NCBI RefSeq assembly: GCF_014199955.1 | Contig: NZ_JACHOQ010000002.1 | Coordinates: 310,001-374,000 of the forward strand | Origin: Brevundimonas aurantiaca | GTDB taxonomy: Bacteria; Pseudomonadota; Alphaproteobacteria; Caulobacterales; Caulobacteraceae | Reading direction: 5' to 3' | DNA length: 64,000 nt | Shown: piece by piece, positions 49,093 to 59,575 of the stretch | How positions within the stretch are numbered: the first letter of the stretch is position 1 | Layout of the letters: every line of letters begins with the position of its first letter | Program-made: the position numbers and the translations under genes | Notes under the pieces: model-generated | Seen by the model: only the letters and a program-made list of their open reading frames with translations | Told to the model about the DNA's origin: nothing | Database searches by the model: none

Positions 49093-50091
49093 ATGCTCCC
49101 CTACCAGCCTGCCCCCTTCCCGCTCGCCCGTCCCCGGCGTCTGCGCGCCAGCCCCTGGGTGCGCCGCATGGTCGCCGAGACCGTCCTGACCCCGGCCGAC
49201 CTGATCTGGCCTTTGATCGTCCACGACGGCGCCGAGGACCGCGTCCCCGTCGCCTCCATGCCCGGCGTCTTCCGCCTGTCGCCCAAGGAAGCCGCAAAGG
49301 CGGCGGTCGAGGCGCGCGACCTCGGCATTCCGATGCTGGCCCTCTTCCCGAACGTCGATGGGGCGATCAAGGACTCGGTCGGCACAGGCGCCACCGATCC
49401 CGACGGCCTGATCCCCGACTGTATCAAGGCCATCAAGGACGCCGCGCCCGAGATCGGAATCATGACCGACGTGGCGCTGGACTGCTACACCGACCACGGC
49501 CACGACGGGGTTCTGGAGGGCGAGCGGATCGTCAATGACGCCAGCCTGGATCGCCTGGCCGAACAGGCCTTCATCCACGCCCACGCCGGCGCCGACGTCG
49601 TGGCCCCCTCGGACATGATGGACGGCCGCATCCAGGCGGTGCGCGAGGCCCTGGAGGCCAACGGCTTCCAGGACACCCTGATCCTCTCCTATGCGGCCAA
49701 ATACGCCTCGGCCTTCTACGGCCCTTACCGCGACGCCGTCGGCTCCTCGAGGGCGCTGAAGGGCGACAAGAAGACCTATCAGATGGACTACGCCAACTCC
49801 GACGAGGCCCTGAAGGAGGTCGCCATGGACCTGTCGGAAGGCGCCGACGCGGTCATGGTCAAGCCGGGCATGCCCTATCTCGACATCGTCCGGCGTGTGT
49901 CCGAAACCTTCCGCGTCCCGACCTTCGCCTATCAGGTCTCGGGCGAGTACGCGATGATGCAGGCCTCGATCGCCAACGGCTGGCTGGACCAGGACCGGGC
50001 CATCCTTGAGACCCTGCACGGGTTCAAGCGCGCCGGCTGCGCGGGCGTCCTGACCTATTTCGCCCCCCAGGCCGCGCGGCTGCTGGGCTGA
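49093..50091 (+). CDS. hemB: Delta-aminolevulinic acid dehydratase (porphobilinogen synthase)
   Basis: Condenses two aminolevulinates to porphobilinogen for haem and cobamide. 332 residues from the ATG at 49093. Active-site lysines lie in SYAAKYASAFYGPYRDA and AVMVKPGMPYLDI. The metal loop reads DVALDCYTDHGHDG: where zinc enzymes have three cysteines, two Asp and one Ala occur, so this is the aspartate-rich magnesium type. The stop overlaps the next gene's ATG. Confidence 0.96.
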   Translation: MLPYQPAPFPLARPRRLRASPWVRRMVAETVLTPADLIWPLIVHDGAEDRVPVASMPGVFRLSPKEAAKAAVEARDLGIPMLALFPNVDGAIKDSVGTGATDPDGLIPDCIKAIKDAAPEIGIMTDVALDCYTDHGHDGVLEGERIVNDASLDRLAEQAFIHAHAGADVVAPSDMMDGRIQAVREALEANGFQDTLILSYAAKYASAFYGPYRDAVGSSRALKGDKKTYQMDYANSDEALKEVAMDLSEGADAVMVKPGMPYLDIVRRVSETFRVPTFAYQVSGEYAMMQASIANGWLDQDRAILETLHGFKRAGCAGVLTYFAPQAARLLG

Positions 50092-50660
50092 TGCGGCCTG
50101 AGGTCCAGATCCGCGAGGCGACCCCCGCCGACATGGCGGCCGTCACCGCCATCTATGCCGAAAGCGTCGCCAACGGGCGCGGCACCTTCGAGCTGGAGCC
50201 GCCGGACGAGATCGAGATGGCCGCCCGCTTCGCCGCCGTCCAGGCCCTGGGCCTGCCCCGCCTGGTCGCCGAGATCGAGGGCGCCGTGGTCGGTTACGCC
50301 TACGCCGGGCCGTTCCGCACCCGCCAGGCCTATCGCTACATGGTCGAGGACTCGATCTATGTCACGCCAGAAGCCCGCGGCCGCGGCGTCGCCGGCGCCC
50401 TGCTGGATCAACTAATCAATCATTGCGAGGCGCTCGGCCTGCGCCAGATGGTCGCCGTGATCGGCGACTCCGCGAACCAGGGCTCCATCGCCCTGCACCG
50501 CGCCCGCGGCTTCGCCGACGCCGGGGTGTTCAAGGCGGCAGGCTGGAAACACGACGACTGGCGCGACGTCGTCTTCATGCAGCGGGAACTGGGCCCGGGC
50601 GGCCGAACCCCGCCCGACGCCCCCGGCCTGCCCCTGGTCGACAAGAAGCCGGTGCGGTGA
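50091..50660 (+). CDS. PAT-type GNAT acetyltransferase
   Basis: 189 residues of the phosphinothricin-acetyltransferase-like GNAT family: IREATPADMAAVTAIYAESV at the N-terminus, AYRYMVEDSIYVTPEARGRGVAG (acetyl-CoA loop RGRGVAG) and MVAVIGDSANQGSIALHRARGF. Members acetylate amino groups of methionine sulfoximine, phosphinothricin or other amino acids. The ATG overlaps the hemB stop (TGATG), so it is translated with hemB. Confidence 0.88.
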   Translation: MRPEVQIREATPADMAAVTAIYAESVANGRGTFELEPPDEIEMAARFAAVQALGLPRLVAEIEGAVVGYAYAGPFRTRQAYRYMVEDSIYVTPEARGRGVAGALLDQLINHCEALGLRQMVAVIGDSANQGSIALHRARGFADAGVFKAAGWKHDDWRDVVFMQRELGPGGRTPPDAPGLPLVDKKPVR

Positions 50661-50677
50661 AGGACGCGGGCGATCCA

Positions 50678-50706
50678 TTGCGACGGGGGAGTGCAACGCC
50701 TATCCT
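50678..50706 (+). promoter_or_regulatory. Candidate promoter giving a leaderless message
   Basis: TTGCGA (50678-50683) and TATCCT (50701-50706) are 17 bases apart. The predicted start falls at about 50713-50714, on the GTG of the next gene, which has no Shine-Dalgarno at the right distance. Confidence 0.45.
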
Positions 50707-50713
50707 TGGCGTC

Positions 50714-51055
50714 GTGAAGATCGTCTCGTCCCTTCTGCTGCTGGTCGGCGCCCTTGCGGTGCTGACCCTGGGCGCCCTCGGCGTCTCGGCCATCCCGGCC
50801 ATGGCCGAGGCGCCCTGCCACGAGACGGGCCACAAGGCGCCGGACCCGTCTGGCAAGGCCCCCGACAAAGCCCCAGATAAGGCCATGAAGGCCATGGCCT
50901 GCTGTGTCGCCTGCGTCGCGGCGCCGACCATTCCGCCCGCTGCCCGTCCGCAGACGGCTGCGGCGCCGCTTCGCCTGACCGCCGTTTCACCCGCCCTCCC
51001 GTCGGGCCGCCGACTGTCGCCCGAGCCCGGCCCGCCCCGCCTCCTGATCACCTGA
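50714..51055 (+). CDS. Small exported cysteine-rich protein, possibly copper-related
   Basis: Not firmly recognised. 113 residues from GTG 50714. A hydrophobic N-terminus (MKIVSSLLLLVGALAVLTLG) acts as signal peptide or anchor. Then come CHETGHK, a Lys/Asp/Pro repeat (SGKAPDKAPDKAMK) and the cysteine cluster MACCVACVAA. The Cys/His content and the His-rich outer-membrane protein downstream suggest metal binding, as in small proteins beside copper-resistance genes. The start is uncertain: TTG 50678 in the same frame is possible. Confidence 0.6.
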   Translation: MKIVSSLLLLVGALAVLTLGALGVSAIPAMAEAPCHETGHKAPDPSGKAPDKAPDKAMKAMACCVACVAAPTIPPAARPQTAAAPLRLTAVSPALPSGRRLSPEPGPPRLLIT

Positions 51056-51110
51056 ACCCCCGCGCCCTCCGGCGCTCCTTCAGTCACGATCATTGAAAAG
51101 GAGGCCTTTC

Positions 51111-52415
51111 ATGGCCACCCGTATCCGCGTCGGCGCCTGCGCCGGCGTCTCCCTGCTCGCCCTCGCCTCAGCGGCGGCCGCCCAGGACCACAGCCATCAC
51201 GGCCAGCACGCCGCAGCGCCCGCGGAGGCTCCGCACGCCTCCCACGCAATGACCAGCCCCTACGGCGCCTGGGCCATGAGCCGCGACGCCTCCGGCACCA
51301 GCTGGCAGCCCGATTCCGGCGAACACGCCGGAATCCACACCGTCCGGGGCGACTGGACGGTGATGACCCACGCCCTGCTGAACCTGACCTACGACACCCA
51401 GTCCGGCCCCCGCGGCGGCGACAAGACCTTCGCCTCGGGCATGTTGATGACGACGGCTCGCCGTGACTTCGACGACGGTTCGACCCTGAACCTGCGCGCC
51501 ATGCTCAGCCCCGACCCCCTGATGGGCAAGTCCGGCTATCCGCTGCTGCTGGCCGCCGGCGAAACGGCGAACGGCGTCGATCCCCTGGTGGACCGCCAGC
51601 ATCCGCACGACTTCTTCATGGAGCTGTCGGCCAGCTATTCGAAACGCCTGTCCGAAAAGGACAGCCTCTACGGCTACATCGGCCTGCCCGGCGAGCCCGC
51701 CTTCGGCCCGCCCGCCTTCATGCACCGGATGAGCGCGATGGACAGTCCCGAGGCGCCCATCACCCACCACTGGCTGGACTCGACCCATATCGTCTTCGGC
51801 GTGACGACCCTGGGCTGGGCCCACGACCGGTTCAAGATCGAGACCTCGGCCTTCAAGGGGCGCGAGCCGGACGAGGAACGCTGGGGCATAGATGAGCCGA
51901 AACTGGACAGCTGGTCGGTGCGAGCCTCCTGGAACCCGTCGTCCGACTGGGCCCTCCAGGCCTCCTACGCCGATGTCTCGGCCCCGGAACAGCTCGAGCC
52001 TGACGAGGACGAGACCAAATGGTCGGCCAGCGTCCTCCACACCCGCCGCCTGGGCGAGACCGGCTGGTGGTCCTCGACCCTGGCCTGGGGCCGCAAGACC
52101 AACAGTCACGATGAATCCAAGGACGGCTGGCTGCTGGAATCCGCCCTCCATCCGAACGACCGCTGGACCGTCTTCGCCCGGGCCGAACGGATCGAGACCG
52201 ACGAACTGGTCCCCGGCGATCACGGCGGCCACGGCCCGCTCTACACGGTGGGCAAGGCGTCTGTGGGCGCCGTCCGCGACTGGCGGATCGCCCCGCGCGT
52301 CCGCTTCGGCCTCGGCGCCCTCTATGCGATGAACCGCGTGCCGGACGCGCTGGAGCCGATCTACGGCGGCGATCCGGACGGCGGCATGGTCTTCATGCGG
52401 CTGAAGATCGACTGA
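51111..52415 (+). CDS. Predicted outer-membrane beta-barrel with His-rich N-terminus
   Basis: 434 residues from the ATG at 51111 behind a strong AAAGGAGG. The signal peptide ends at AAAAQ, directly followed by DHSHHGQHAAAPAEAPHASH, a metal-binding-like stretch. The rest alternates in amphipathic strands (WTVMTHALLNLTYD; WALQASYADVSAP; WTVFARAERIETDEL) and ends FMRLKID, fitting an outer-membrane barrel. The substrate is unknown. With the preceding Cys-rich gene it makes a candidate copper or other metal-handling unit. Confidence 0.78.
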   Translation: MATRIRVGACAGVSLLALASAAAAQDHSHHGQHAAAPAEAPHASHAMTSPYGAWAMSRDASGTSWQPDSGEHAGIHTVRGDWTVMTHALLNLTYDTQSGPRGGDKTFASGMLMTTARRDFDDGSTLNLRAMLSPDPLMGKSGYPLLLAAGETANGVDPLVDRQHPHDFFMELSASYSKRLSEKDSLYGYIGLPGEPAFGPPAFMHRMSAMDSPEAPITHHWLDSTHIVFGVTTLGWAHDRFKIETSAFKGREPDEERWGIDEPKLDSWSVRASWNPSSDWALQASYADVSAPEQLEPDEDETKWSASVLHTRRLGETGWWSSTLAWGRKTNSHDESKDGWLLESALHPNDRWTVFARAERIETDELVPGDHGGHGPLYTVGKASVGAVRDWRIAPRVRFGLGALYAMNRVPDALEPIYGGDPDGGMVFMRLKID

Positions 52416-52419
52416 CGGC

Positions 52420-52578
52420 TCAGGCCCGCCCGGTTTGCGCCGGGTGGGCCGACGCCGCCGCCAGGCCGCGAACGACCTCATAGCCGATCACGCCGACGCC
52501 GAACATGAGCCCAAGGCCGGCGACAATGAGCACCAGGCGGACATGCCGGTGCAGGTAATAGAGCAAGGCGCCGATCAT
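52420..52578 (-). CDS. Small single-pass membrane protein
   Basis: Not recognised. 52 residues from the ATG at 52578 (MIGALLYYLHRHVRL), with AGGA ten bases upstream. An ATG at 52626 would add 16 residues, but a TAAAAT -10-like element overlaps that ATG, which favours the shorter form. One membrane helix (about 14-36) and a short Ala-rich tail. Convergent with the outer-membrane protein gene, five bases apart. Confidence 0.6.
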   Translation of the reverse strand: MIGALLYYLHRHVRLVLIVAGLGLMFGVGVIGYEVVRGLAAASAHPAQTGRA

Positions 52579-52677
52579 CGACGGTCCATCCTGTCGGATC
52601 GTCCTAATTCGATCCGTTCCAGGCATTTTATCGCAAAAAGGACGCCAACCGGAATCGCAGGTCCGTGAGCGTCGTTC

Positions 52678-54393
<1,716 letters not shown>

Positions 54394-54394
54394 T

Positions 54395-54427
54395 CAAAAG
54401 AAGAAAGCGCGCCCTGCGGCGCGCTTT
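54395..54427 (-). terminator. Intrinsic terminator after secG
   Basis: Read leftwards, AAAGCGCGCC (54418-54427) pairs with GGCGCGCTTT (54404-54413) across a four-base loop and is followed by CTTCTTTTG. Placed 24 bases after the secG stop, ahead of pyrG. Confidence 0.8.
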
Positions 54428-54450
54428 CGGAACTCTGGGTCGGCGGGGCC

Positions 54451-54882
54451 TTACTGGGCCGGGGTGGGGGCCGGCTGCTGCGCCGGCGCCGCCGACGGCA
54501 GGCTGGCTTCCAGATCGTCCAGCGACGGGGCCGACGGTTGGGCGGGGGCGGCCGGCTGGGCTTGGGCGGGCTGTTGTTGCTGGGGCCGGGGCGTCGTGGC
54601 CAGGGAGCCCACGGCGTCGGCGTCGATCACCGAGGTGGAGGCGCGGTCCATATTGCCGACGACGGTCAGGATGATGGTCAGGCCGAACAGCAGGGCGGCC
54701 AGAACCCAGGTCACCTTGGTCAGCAGATTGCCCGCGCCGCGCGCGGTCATGAAGCCCGAAGGTCCGCCGCCCATGCCCAGGGCGCCGCCTTCCGAGCGTT
54801 GCAGCAGAACGACGCCCGTCAAGGAGACGGCGACCAGGATGATGGCGACGAGCAGGATGGTCTGGAGCATGGCGTCATTCAT
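54451..54882 (-). CDS. secG: Preprotein translocase subunit SecG
   Basis: 143 residues: two membrane helices (about 5-25 and 55-77) around the cytoplasmic loop VVLLQRSEGGALGMGGGPSG, the SecG signature, with GNLLTKVTWVLA. The C-terminal 60 residues are Gln/Pro/Ala-rich and disordered, common in alphaproteobacteria. It stimulates SecYEG-mediated export. Downstream of tpiA, the usual tpiA-secG-pyrG order of the group. Confidence 0.93.
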   Translation of the reverse strand: MNDAMLQTILLVAIILVAVSLTGVVLLQRSEGGALGMGGGPSGFMTARGAGNLLTKVTWVLAALLFGLTIILTVVGNMDRASTSVIDADAVGSLATTPRPQQQQPAQAQPAAPAQPSAPSLDDLEASLPSAAPAQQPAPTPAQ

Positions 54883-54978
54883 GTGGGCGCGGAGCTGCGC
54901 CGATCAAGCGGCGGCCTCTATCACCGATGCCGCCCAGGGGCAAACCTATAGCCGCGCCCGACCGCCCTGCCGCGTCGT

Positions 54979-55728
54979 TCAGGCCGCGCGGATGATCGGA
55001 AGAAAGTCCTCGGCCCTCAGCGAGGCGCCCCCGACCAGGGCCCCGCCGACCTCCGCCGTCGCCAGAATATCGGCCGCATTGTCCGGCTTGACCGAGCCGC
55101 CGTACAGGATCGGGACCCGGCGCGCCGCCTCGCCCAACCGGTCGATCAGGGCGCTGCGGATCGCCGCATGGACCTCGGCGATCTGTTCGAGGCTCGGGGT
55201 CAGGCCGCTGCCGATCGCCCAGACCGGCTCATAGGCCACCGCAAACGTCCGCTCCGCCAGTCCGTGGGGCAGAGAGCCCGCCACCTGGGCGCTGACGACC
55301 GCGACGGCCTGGCCGGCCTGTCTCTGTTCCAGCGTTTCGCCGACGCAGACGATCGGCTCCAGTCCCGCCGCAACGGCGGCCTGAACCTTGTCCGCCACCT
55401 GGGCGTCGGTCTCTCCAAAGGCGGCCCTGCGTTCGGAATGGCCCAGGATCACCAGCCCGGCCCCCGCATCCGCCAGCATTTCCGCCGAGATCGAGCCGGT
55501 GAAGGCGCCCGACGGCTTGTCATGACAGTCCTGCCCGCCGGTCTCGATCGCGCTTCCGCTCAGAACCGCGCTCATCTGATGAACCAGGGTGGCGGGAGGG
55601 CACAGGGCCACGCGGGCCTCGGTCGGCGTGGCGGAGAGGGCGGTCTTCAGCGCCTCGGCTTCGGACAGGGCGGCCGTCAGGCCGTGCATCTTCCAATTGC
55701 CGACGATCAACTTCACGGATTGTTTCAT
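54979..55728 (-). CDS. tpiA: Triosephosphate isomerase
   Basis: 249-residue TIM barrel interconverting dihydroxyacetone phosphate and glyceraldehyde 3-phosphate. Catalytic Lys is in VGNWKMHG, the His in VILGHSERR, and Glu in AYEPVWAIGSG. Phosphate loop YGGSVKPDNA and GGALVGGASL complete it. First gene of a likely tpiA-secG unit, divergent from ppiD. Confidence 0.96.
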   Translation of the reverse strand: MKQSVKLIVGNWKMHGLTAALSEAEALKTALSATPTEARVALCPPATLVHQMSAVLSGSAIETGGQDCHDKPSGAFTGSISAEMLADAGAGLVILGHSERRAAFGETDAQVADKVQAAVAAGLEPIVCVGETLEQRQAGQAVAVVSAQVAGSLPHGLAERTFAVAYEPVWAIGSGLTPSLEQIAEVHAAIRSALIDRLGEAARRVPILYGGSVKPDNAADILATAEVGGALVGGASLRAEDFLPIIRAA

Positions 55729-55796
55729 CGCCCCTGTCTAGGGGGCGAAAACCGCCGCGCCAAGAGGGGCGCCCCAATCTGGACATCAAGCCGTTC

Positions 55797-55826
55797 TTGC
55801 GGCGGCCCGCCCGGGCCGACTATACG
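55797..55826 (+). promoter_or_regulatory. Candidate promoter for ppiD-trpE
   Basis: TTGCGG (55797-55802) and TATACG (55821-55826) lie 18 bases apart, about 40 bases before the ppiD ATG. They would also serve trpE, which has no promoter gap of its own. Confidence 0.45.
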
Positions 55827-55866
55827 CCGAAGCGAAGCCATCGTCGGCAAGTCTCCGGGTCCACGA

Positions 55867-57774
55867 ATGATCACCGCCTTCCGCGCCTTCTCGCGCTCCA
55901 AATGGGCCGCCGCCCTGCTCGTCCTGATCGCGATCAGCTTTGTGATCGTGGGCGCGCGCATGGACGTCTTCGCCAACCTGGGACCGAAACACGTCATCGA
56001 CGCCGGCGACCGTTCGATGAACGAGGCCGAGTTCTCGGCCGCCTTCGGACGGGTGCGCGAGAACATTCAGCAGCAGGCCGGTCGTCCGGTGACGAACGAG
56101 GACCTGATCGCCGAAAACATCCATGTCCGCTTTCTGGAAAGCCAGACCGAGCAGCTGGGCTTCCTCAACTGGGCGTGGAAGGCGGGCATCCGCCCCGGCA
56201 AGGAGTTGATCGTCAAACAGATCCGCCAGATCCCGGCCTTCTTCAACTCGGTCACGGGCCAGTTCGACCAGAAGGCCTATGAGAGCGCCCTGGCCCAGCA
56301 GAACCTGACCCCCGCAATGCTGGAACAGGACCTGCGCGACCAGTATGCGACCGAGCATTTCAACGCCGCCGTCTTCGCCGGCGCCCGCGCGCCCCGGATC
56401 TACGGGGCCCTGTTGGCCGGCGCCGCCTTCGAGAGCCGCGACGGCCGCTGGTTCGAAATCACCCCGGCCATGGCCGGCGACATCCCCGCCCCGACCGACG
56501 CCCAGTTGAACGCCTTCATCCAGGAGAACGCCGCCCGGCTGCGCGCGCCGGAGTTCCGCATGGCCTCCGTCGTCCTGTTCTCGCCGGAACCCGGCGCCGC
56601 CCCGGCCGTGTCGGAAGAGCGTATCCGCGAGCGGTTCGAGTTCAAGAAGGACAGCCTGGGCAAGCCCGAGACCCGCACCTTCGTCACCCTGACGGCGCCC
56701 AGCCGCGACGCGGCCCAGAAGATCGCCGCCGCCCTGCGCGCCGGTCAGTCGCCCGTAGACGTCGGCCGCGCCAACAGCATCCAGCCGGCCCAGTTCGACG
56801 CCACGCCTCGCTCCGCCGTCGGCGACGCCGCCACGGCCGCAGCCGTGTTCGGCCTTCAGCCCGGCCAGGTGTCGGACCCGGTCCAGGCGGGCGTGGGCTT
56901 CGCCGTCGCCAAGCTGACGGCGGTCCAGCCCGGTCAGCCCGCCAGCCTCGAGGGTTCGCGCGAGCAGATCATTCAGGAACTGCGCGCCGAGGACATCAAG
57001 GGCCAGACCTACGCCAAGGTCGAAAAGTACGAAGCCGCCCGAACCGCCGGCAAGAGCCTGGCCGACGCCGCGCGTGAAGCCGGGGCGCGGATCGTCGACC
57101 TGCCGCCCTTCACCCAGGACGGCAAACTGCCGAACGGCCAGCCGCTGAACGCCCCGCCGCAGCTGTTCGAAACGGCCTGGTCCCTGACCAAGGGCGGCGA
57201 GAGCGATGTGGTGGACGCCGGCCAGGGCCAGTATTTCGCGGTCCGGCTGAACGACATCCGTCCCTCGGCCCTGCCGACCCTGGCCGAGGTGCGCGAGCCC
57301 CTGGCCGCCCAGTGGAGACAGCGTGAGATTTCGCGCCGGCTCGCCGCCAAGGCCGAGGAGTTGGCCGGTCGCGTGCGCCAAGGCCAGGACATCGCCGCCG
57401 TGGCCCGTTCCGTCAACGCCCCCCTGACCGTCCGCACCGGCGTCGTCCGTGATCAGGCCACCCAGGAGGCCCTGGGTCAGGGCGTGCTGCAAGGTCTGTT
57501 CGGCCAGTCCAAGGGCCAGGTCTTCTCGCAACCGGGACAGGGCGGCGTCCTGATCGGCCGGGTCGATGACATCCACGCCGCCAATCCGGCGGTCGCCGGT
57601 CCGCTCGCCGAACAGGCCCGCCCGCGCATCACCCAGGAGATCGTCCAGGCCATGGTTCAGACCGAGATGGCGGCGGCGGCCAAACGCTCCAAGGCCAAGC
57701 ATGACGTCGGCCTGGCGCGTCAGGCCCTGGGCCTGTCGGCCGAACCGACCGCGCCCGCCGCTCCGGCGCAATGA
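55867..57774 (+). CDS. ppiD: PpiD-like periplasmic folding factor (SurA/parvulin type)
   Basis: 635 residues from the ATG at 55867. The N-terminal membrane anchor (WAAALLVLIAISFVIVGARM) is followed by a large SurA-N-like helical domain (about 35-250) and parvulin-like modules (about 265-390 and 400-480). It assists folding of secreted and outer-membrane proteins near SecYEG. The parvulin active-site residues are poorly conserved, as in PpiD, so it may be chaperone only. The stop overlaps the trpE start as ATGA. Confidence 0.88.
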   Translation: MITAFRAFSRSKWAAALLVLIAISFVIVGARMDVFANLGPKHVIDAGDRSMNEAEFSAAFGRVRENIQQQAGRPVTNEDLIAENIHVRFLESQTEQLGFLNWAWKAGIRPGKELIVKQIRQIPAFFNSVTGQFDQKAYESALAQQNLTPAMLEQDLRDQYATEHFNAAVFAGARAPRIYGALLAGAAFESRDGRWFEITPAMAGDIPAPTDAQLNAFIQENAARLRAPEFRMASVVLFSPEPGAAPAVSEERIRERFEFKKDSLGKPETRTFVTLTAPSRDAAQKIAAALRAGQSPVDVGRANSIQPAQFDATPRSAVGDAATAAAVFGLQPGQVSDPVQAGVGFAVAKLTAVQPGQPASLEGSREQIIQELRAEDIKGQTYAKVEKYEAARTAGKSLADAAREAGARIVDLPPFTQDGKLPNGQPLNAPPQLFETAWSLTKGGESDVVDAGQGQYFAVRLNDIRPSALPTLAEVREPLAAQWRQREISRRLAAKAEELAGRVRQGQDIAAVARSVNAPLTVRTGVVRDQATQEALGQGVLQGLFGQSKGQVFSQPGQGGVLIGRVDDIHAANPAVAGPLAEQARPRITQEIVQAMVQTEMAAAAKRSKAKHDVGLARQALGLSAEPTAPAAPAQ

Positions 57775-59285
57775 CGCAGGCGGACAGCGGGCCCGATTTC
57801 GACGCCTTCGCCGCCGGCCTCTCGGCCGGTCGGCCCCAGGTGATCGTGCGTCGGGTGATCGACGACCTGGAGACCCCGGTTTCGGCCTATCTGAAGCTGG
57901 GGCTCCACCGGCCTTACGCCTGCCTGCTGGAATCGGTCGAGGGCGGCGCCGTCAAGGGCCGCTATTCGATCCTGACCCTGGACCCGGACGTGGTCTGGCG
58001 CTGTCGGTCGAACGCGGCGGAACTGGCGCGCGGTCCAGCCGTCGCCGAAGGCCGCTTCATTCCCGAGCCCCTGCCCACGCTTCAGTCGCTGCGCGCCCTG
58101 ATCGCCGCCTCCAAGTTCGACCTGCCCGACGGTCTGCCGCCGATGGCGGCCGGCCTGTTCGGCGTCTTCGGCTATGACATGGTGCGCCTGCTCGAGCCGC
58201 TGGGCGAACCCAATCCCGACCCGCTGAACCTGCCCGATGCGGTCCTGACCCGACCGTCGCTGGTGGCGATCTTCGATTCCGTCGGCCAGGAGATCATCCT
58301 GGTCTCCGCCGCCTATCCCGACACGGGCGGCGACGCGCGGCAAGCCTTCGACGCCGCCGTCGCCAGGCTGGACGCTTTCGAGACGGGCCTGCGCGAGCCC
58401 TTGCCGGTGCGCGCCGCGCCGCAGCCCACGCCCGCCCCGACCTTCGCCTCGCCCGTGGACGAGGCCGGTTTCGGCCAGATGGTGGCCCGGGCCAAGGACT
58501 ATATCGCCGCCGGCGACATCTTTCAGGTCGTGCTCAGCCACCGTTTCTCGGCGCCCTGGACCGAAGATTCGTTCGCCTTCTACCGCTCCCTGCGTCGCCA
58601 GAACCCGTCGCCCTATCTCTTCTATCTGAACTTCGAAGGCTTCCAGCTGGCCGGGTCCAGTCCGGAGATCCTGGTCCGGCTCAAGGACGGCCAGGTCACC
58701 ATCCGACCACTGGCCGGAACCCGGATGCGCGGCGCCACGCCCGAGGCGGACAAGGCTCTGGAGGCCGAACTACTGGCCGATCCCAAGGAGCGGGCCGAAC
58801 ATCTGATGCTGCTGGACCTGGGCCGCAACGACGTCGGCCGCGTCGCCGCGCCGGGCACGGTCGAGGTGACCGAAAGCTTCGTCGTCGAACGCTACAGCCA
58901 GGTCATGCACATCGTCTCCAATGTACGCGGCAAGGCCGATCCGAAACTGGACGCCGTCGACACCCTGCTGGCGGCCCTTCCCGCCGGCACCCTGTCAGGC
59001 GCGCCCAAGGTCCGGGCGATGGAGATCATCGACGAGCTGGAAGCCGAAAAGCGCGGCGTCGGCTACGGCGGCGGCGTCGGCTATATTTCGGCGGGCGGCG
59101 AGGCGGACATCTGCATCACCCTGCGCACCGCCCTGTTTGCTGATGATCAGATCTTCGTCCAGGCCGGCGCCGGCGTGGTCGCCGACAGCGATCCTGCGGC
59201 CGAATACGCCGAGACCCGGCACAAGGCCCGCGCCCCCATGCGGGCCGCTGACGACGCCTGGCGGTTCCGCACCGGCAACCGCTAG
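57771..59285 (+). CDS. trpE: Anthranilate synthase component I
   Basis: Makes anthranilate from chorismate and ammonia, the first step of tryptophan synthesis. 504 residues. The Trp feedback motif is in YACLLESVEGG, and the chorismate site appears as PLAGTRMRGATPEAD, DLGRNDVGRVA and LPAGTLSGAPKVRAMEIID. The ATG overlaps the ppiD stop, leaving no room for a trp leader peptide or attenuator directly in front. Separated from trpGDC by a small oppositely oriented gene. Confidence 0.97.
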   Translation: MTQADSGPDFDAFAAGLSAGRPQVIVRRVIDDLETPVSAYLKLGLHRPYACLLESVEGGAVKGRYSILTLDPDVVWRCRSNAAELARGPAVAEGRFIPEPLPTLQSLRALIAASKFDLPDGLPPMAAGLFGVFGYDMVRLLEPLGEPNPDPLNLPDAVLTRPSLVAIFDSVGQEIILVSAAYPDTGGDARQAFDAAVARLDAFETGLREPLPVRAAPQPTPAPTFASPVDEAGFGQMVARAKDYIAAGDIFQVVLSHRFSAPWTEDSFAFYRSLRRQNPSPYLFYLNFEGFQLAGSSPEILVRLKDGQVTIRPLAGTRMRGATPEADKALEAELLADPKERAEHLMLLDLGRNDVGRVAAPGTVEVTESFVVERYSQVMHIVSNVRGKADPKLDAVDTLLAALPAGTLSGAPKVRAMEIIDELEAEKRGVGYGGGVGYISAGGEADICITLRTALFADDQIFVQAGAGVVADSDPAAEYAETRHKARAPMRAADDAWRFRTGNR

Positions 59286-59506
59286 GGCGCGTAGGTCGCC
59301 GGGCGTTCGTCGAATCGGACGCCGGGCCCCAGCACCACCACCCCGGCCATGACCACGGCGGCCGCAGCGGCCAGGGCGGCGGCGCCTAGCGCCGCATAGG
59401 GGCTGATCGGTTTGGGTTCGACAACGACCAGCTTCGCCTTTGCGGCGGCGATCTTGTCGGCGATGTCTTGTTCGGCGGCGAGTTTCACCCCTCCACCTGC
59501 CCCCAT
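59282..59506 (-). CDS. Small single-pass membrane protein between trpE and trpG
   Basis: Not recognised. 74 residues from the ATG at 59506, or 68 from GTG 59488. An acidic/basic N-terminal helix (LAAEQDIADKIAAAKAKLVVV) precedes one very Ala-rich membrane helix (ALGAAALAAAAAVVMAGVVVLG, about 40-61) and a short C-terminal tail. The last codon shares CTAG with the trpE stop, so the genes converge with complete stop overlap. Its start is 69 bases from trpG, divergently. Confidence 0.65.
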   Translation of the reverse strand: MGAGGGVKLAAEQDIADKIAAAKAKLVVVEPKPISPYAALGAAALAAAAAVVMAGVVVLGPGVRFDERPATYAP

Positions 59507-59575
59507 GACCGTTAAGATGCGCTTTAGCGACGCATATGCTTGGCGCGGACGCCTGTCACGCCTAGAAGCCTGATC

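Noticed and set aside
57700..57771. A trp leader peptide or attenuator before trpE
   Set aside because: trpE starts within the ppiD stop codon; no short Trp-codon ORF or terminator stem is present directly upstream.
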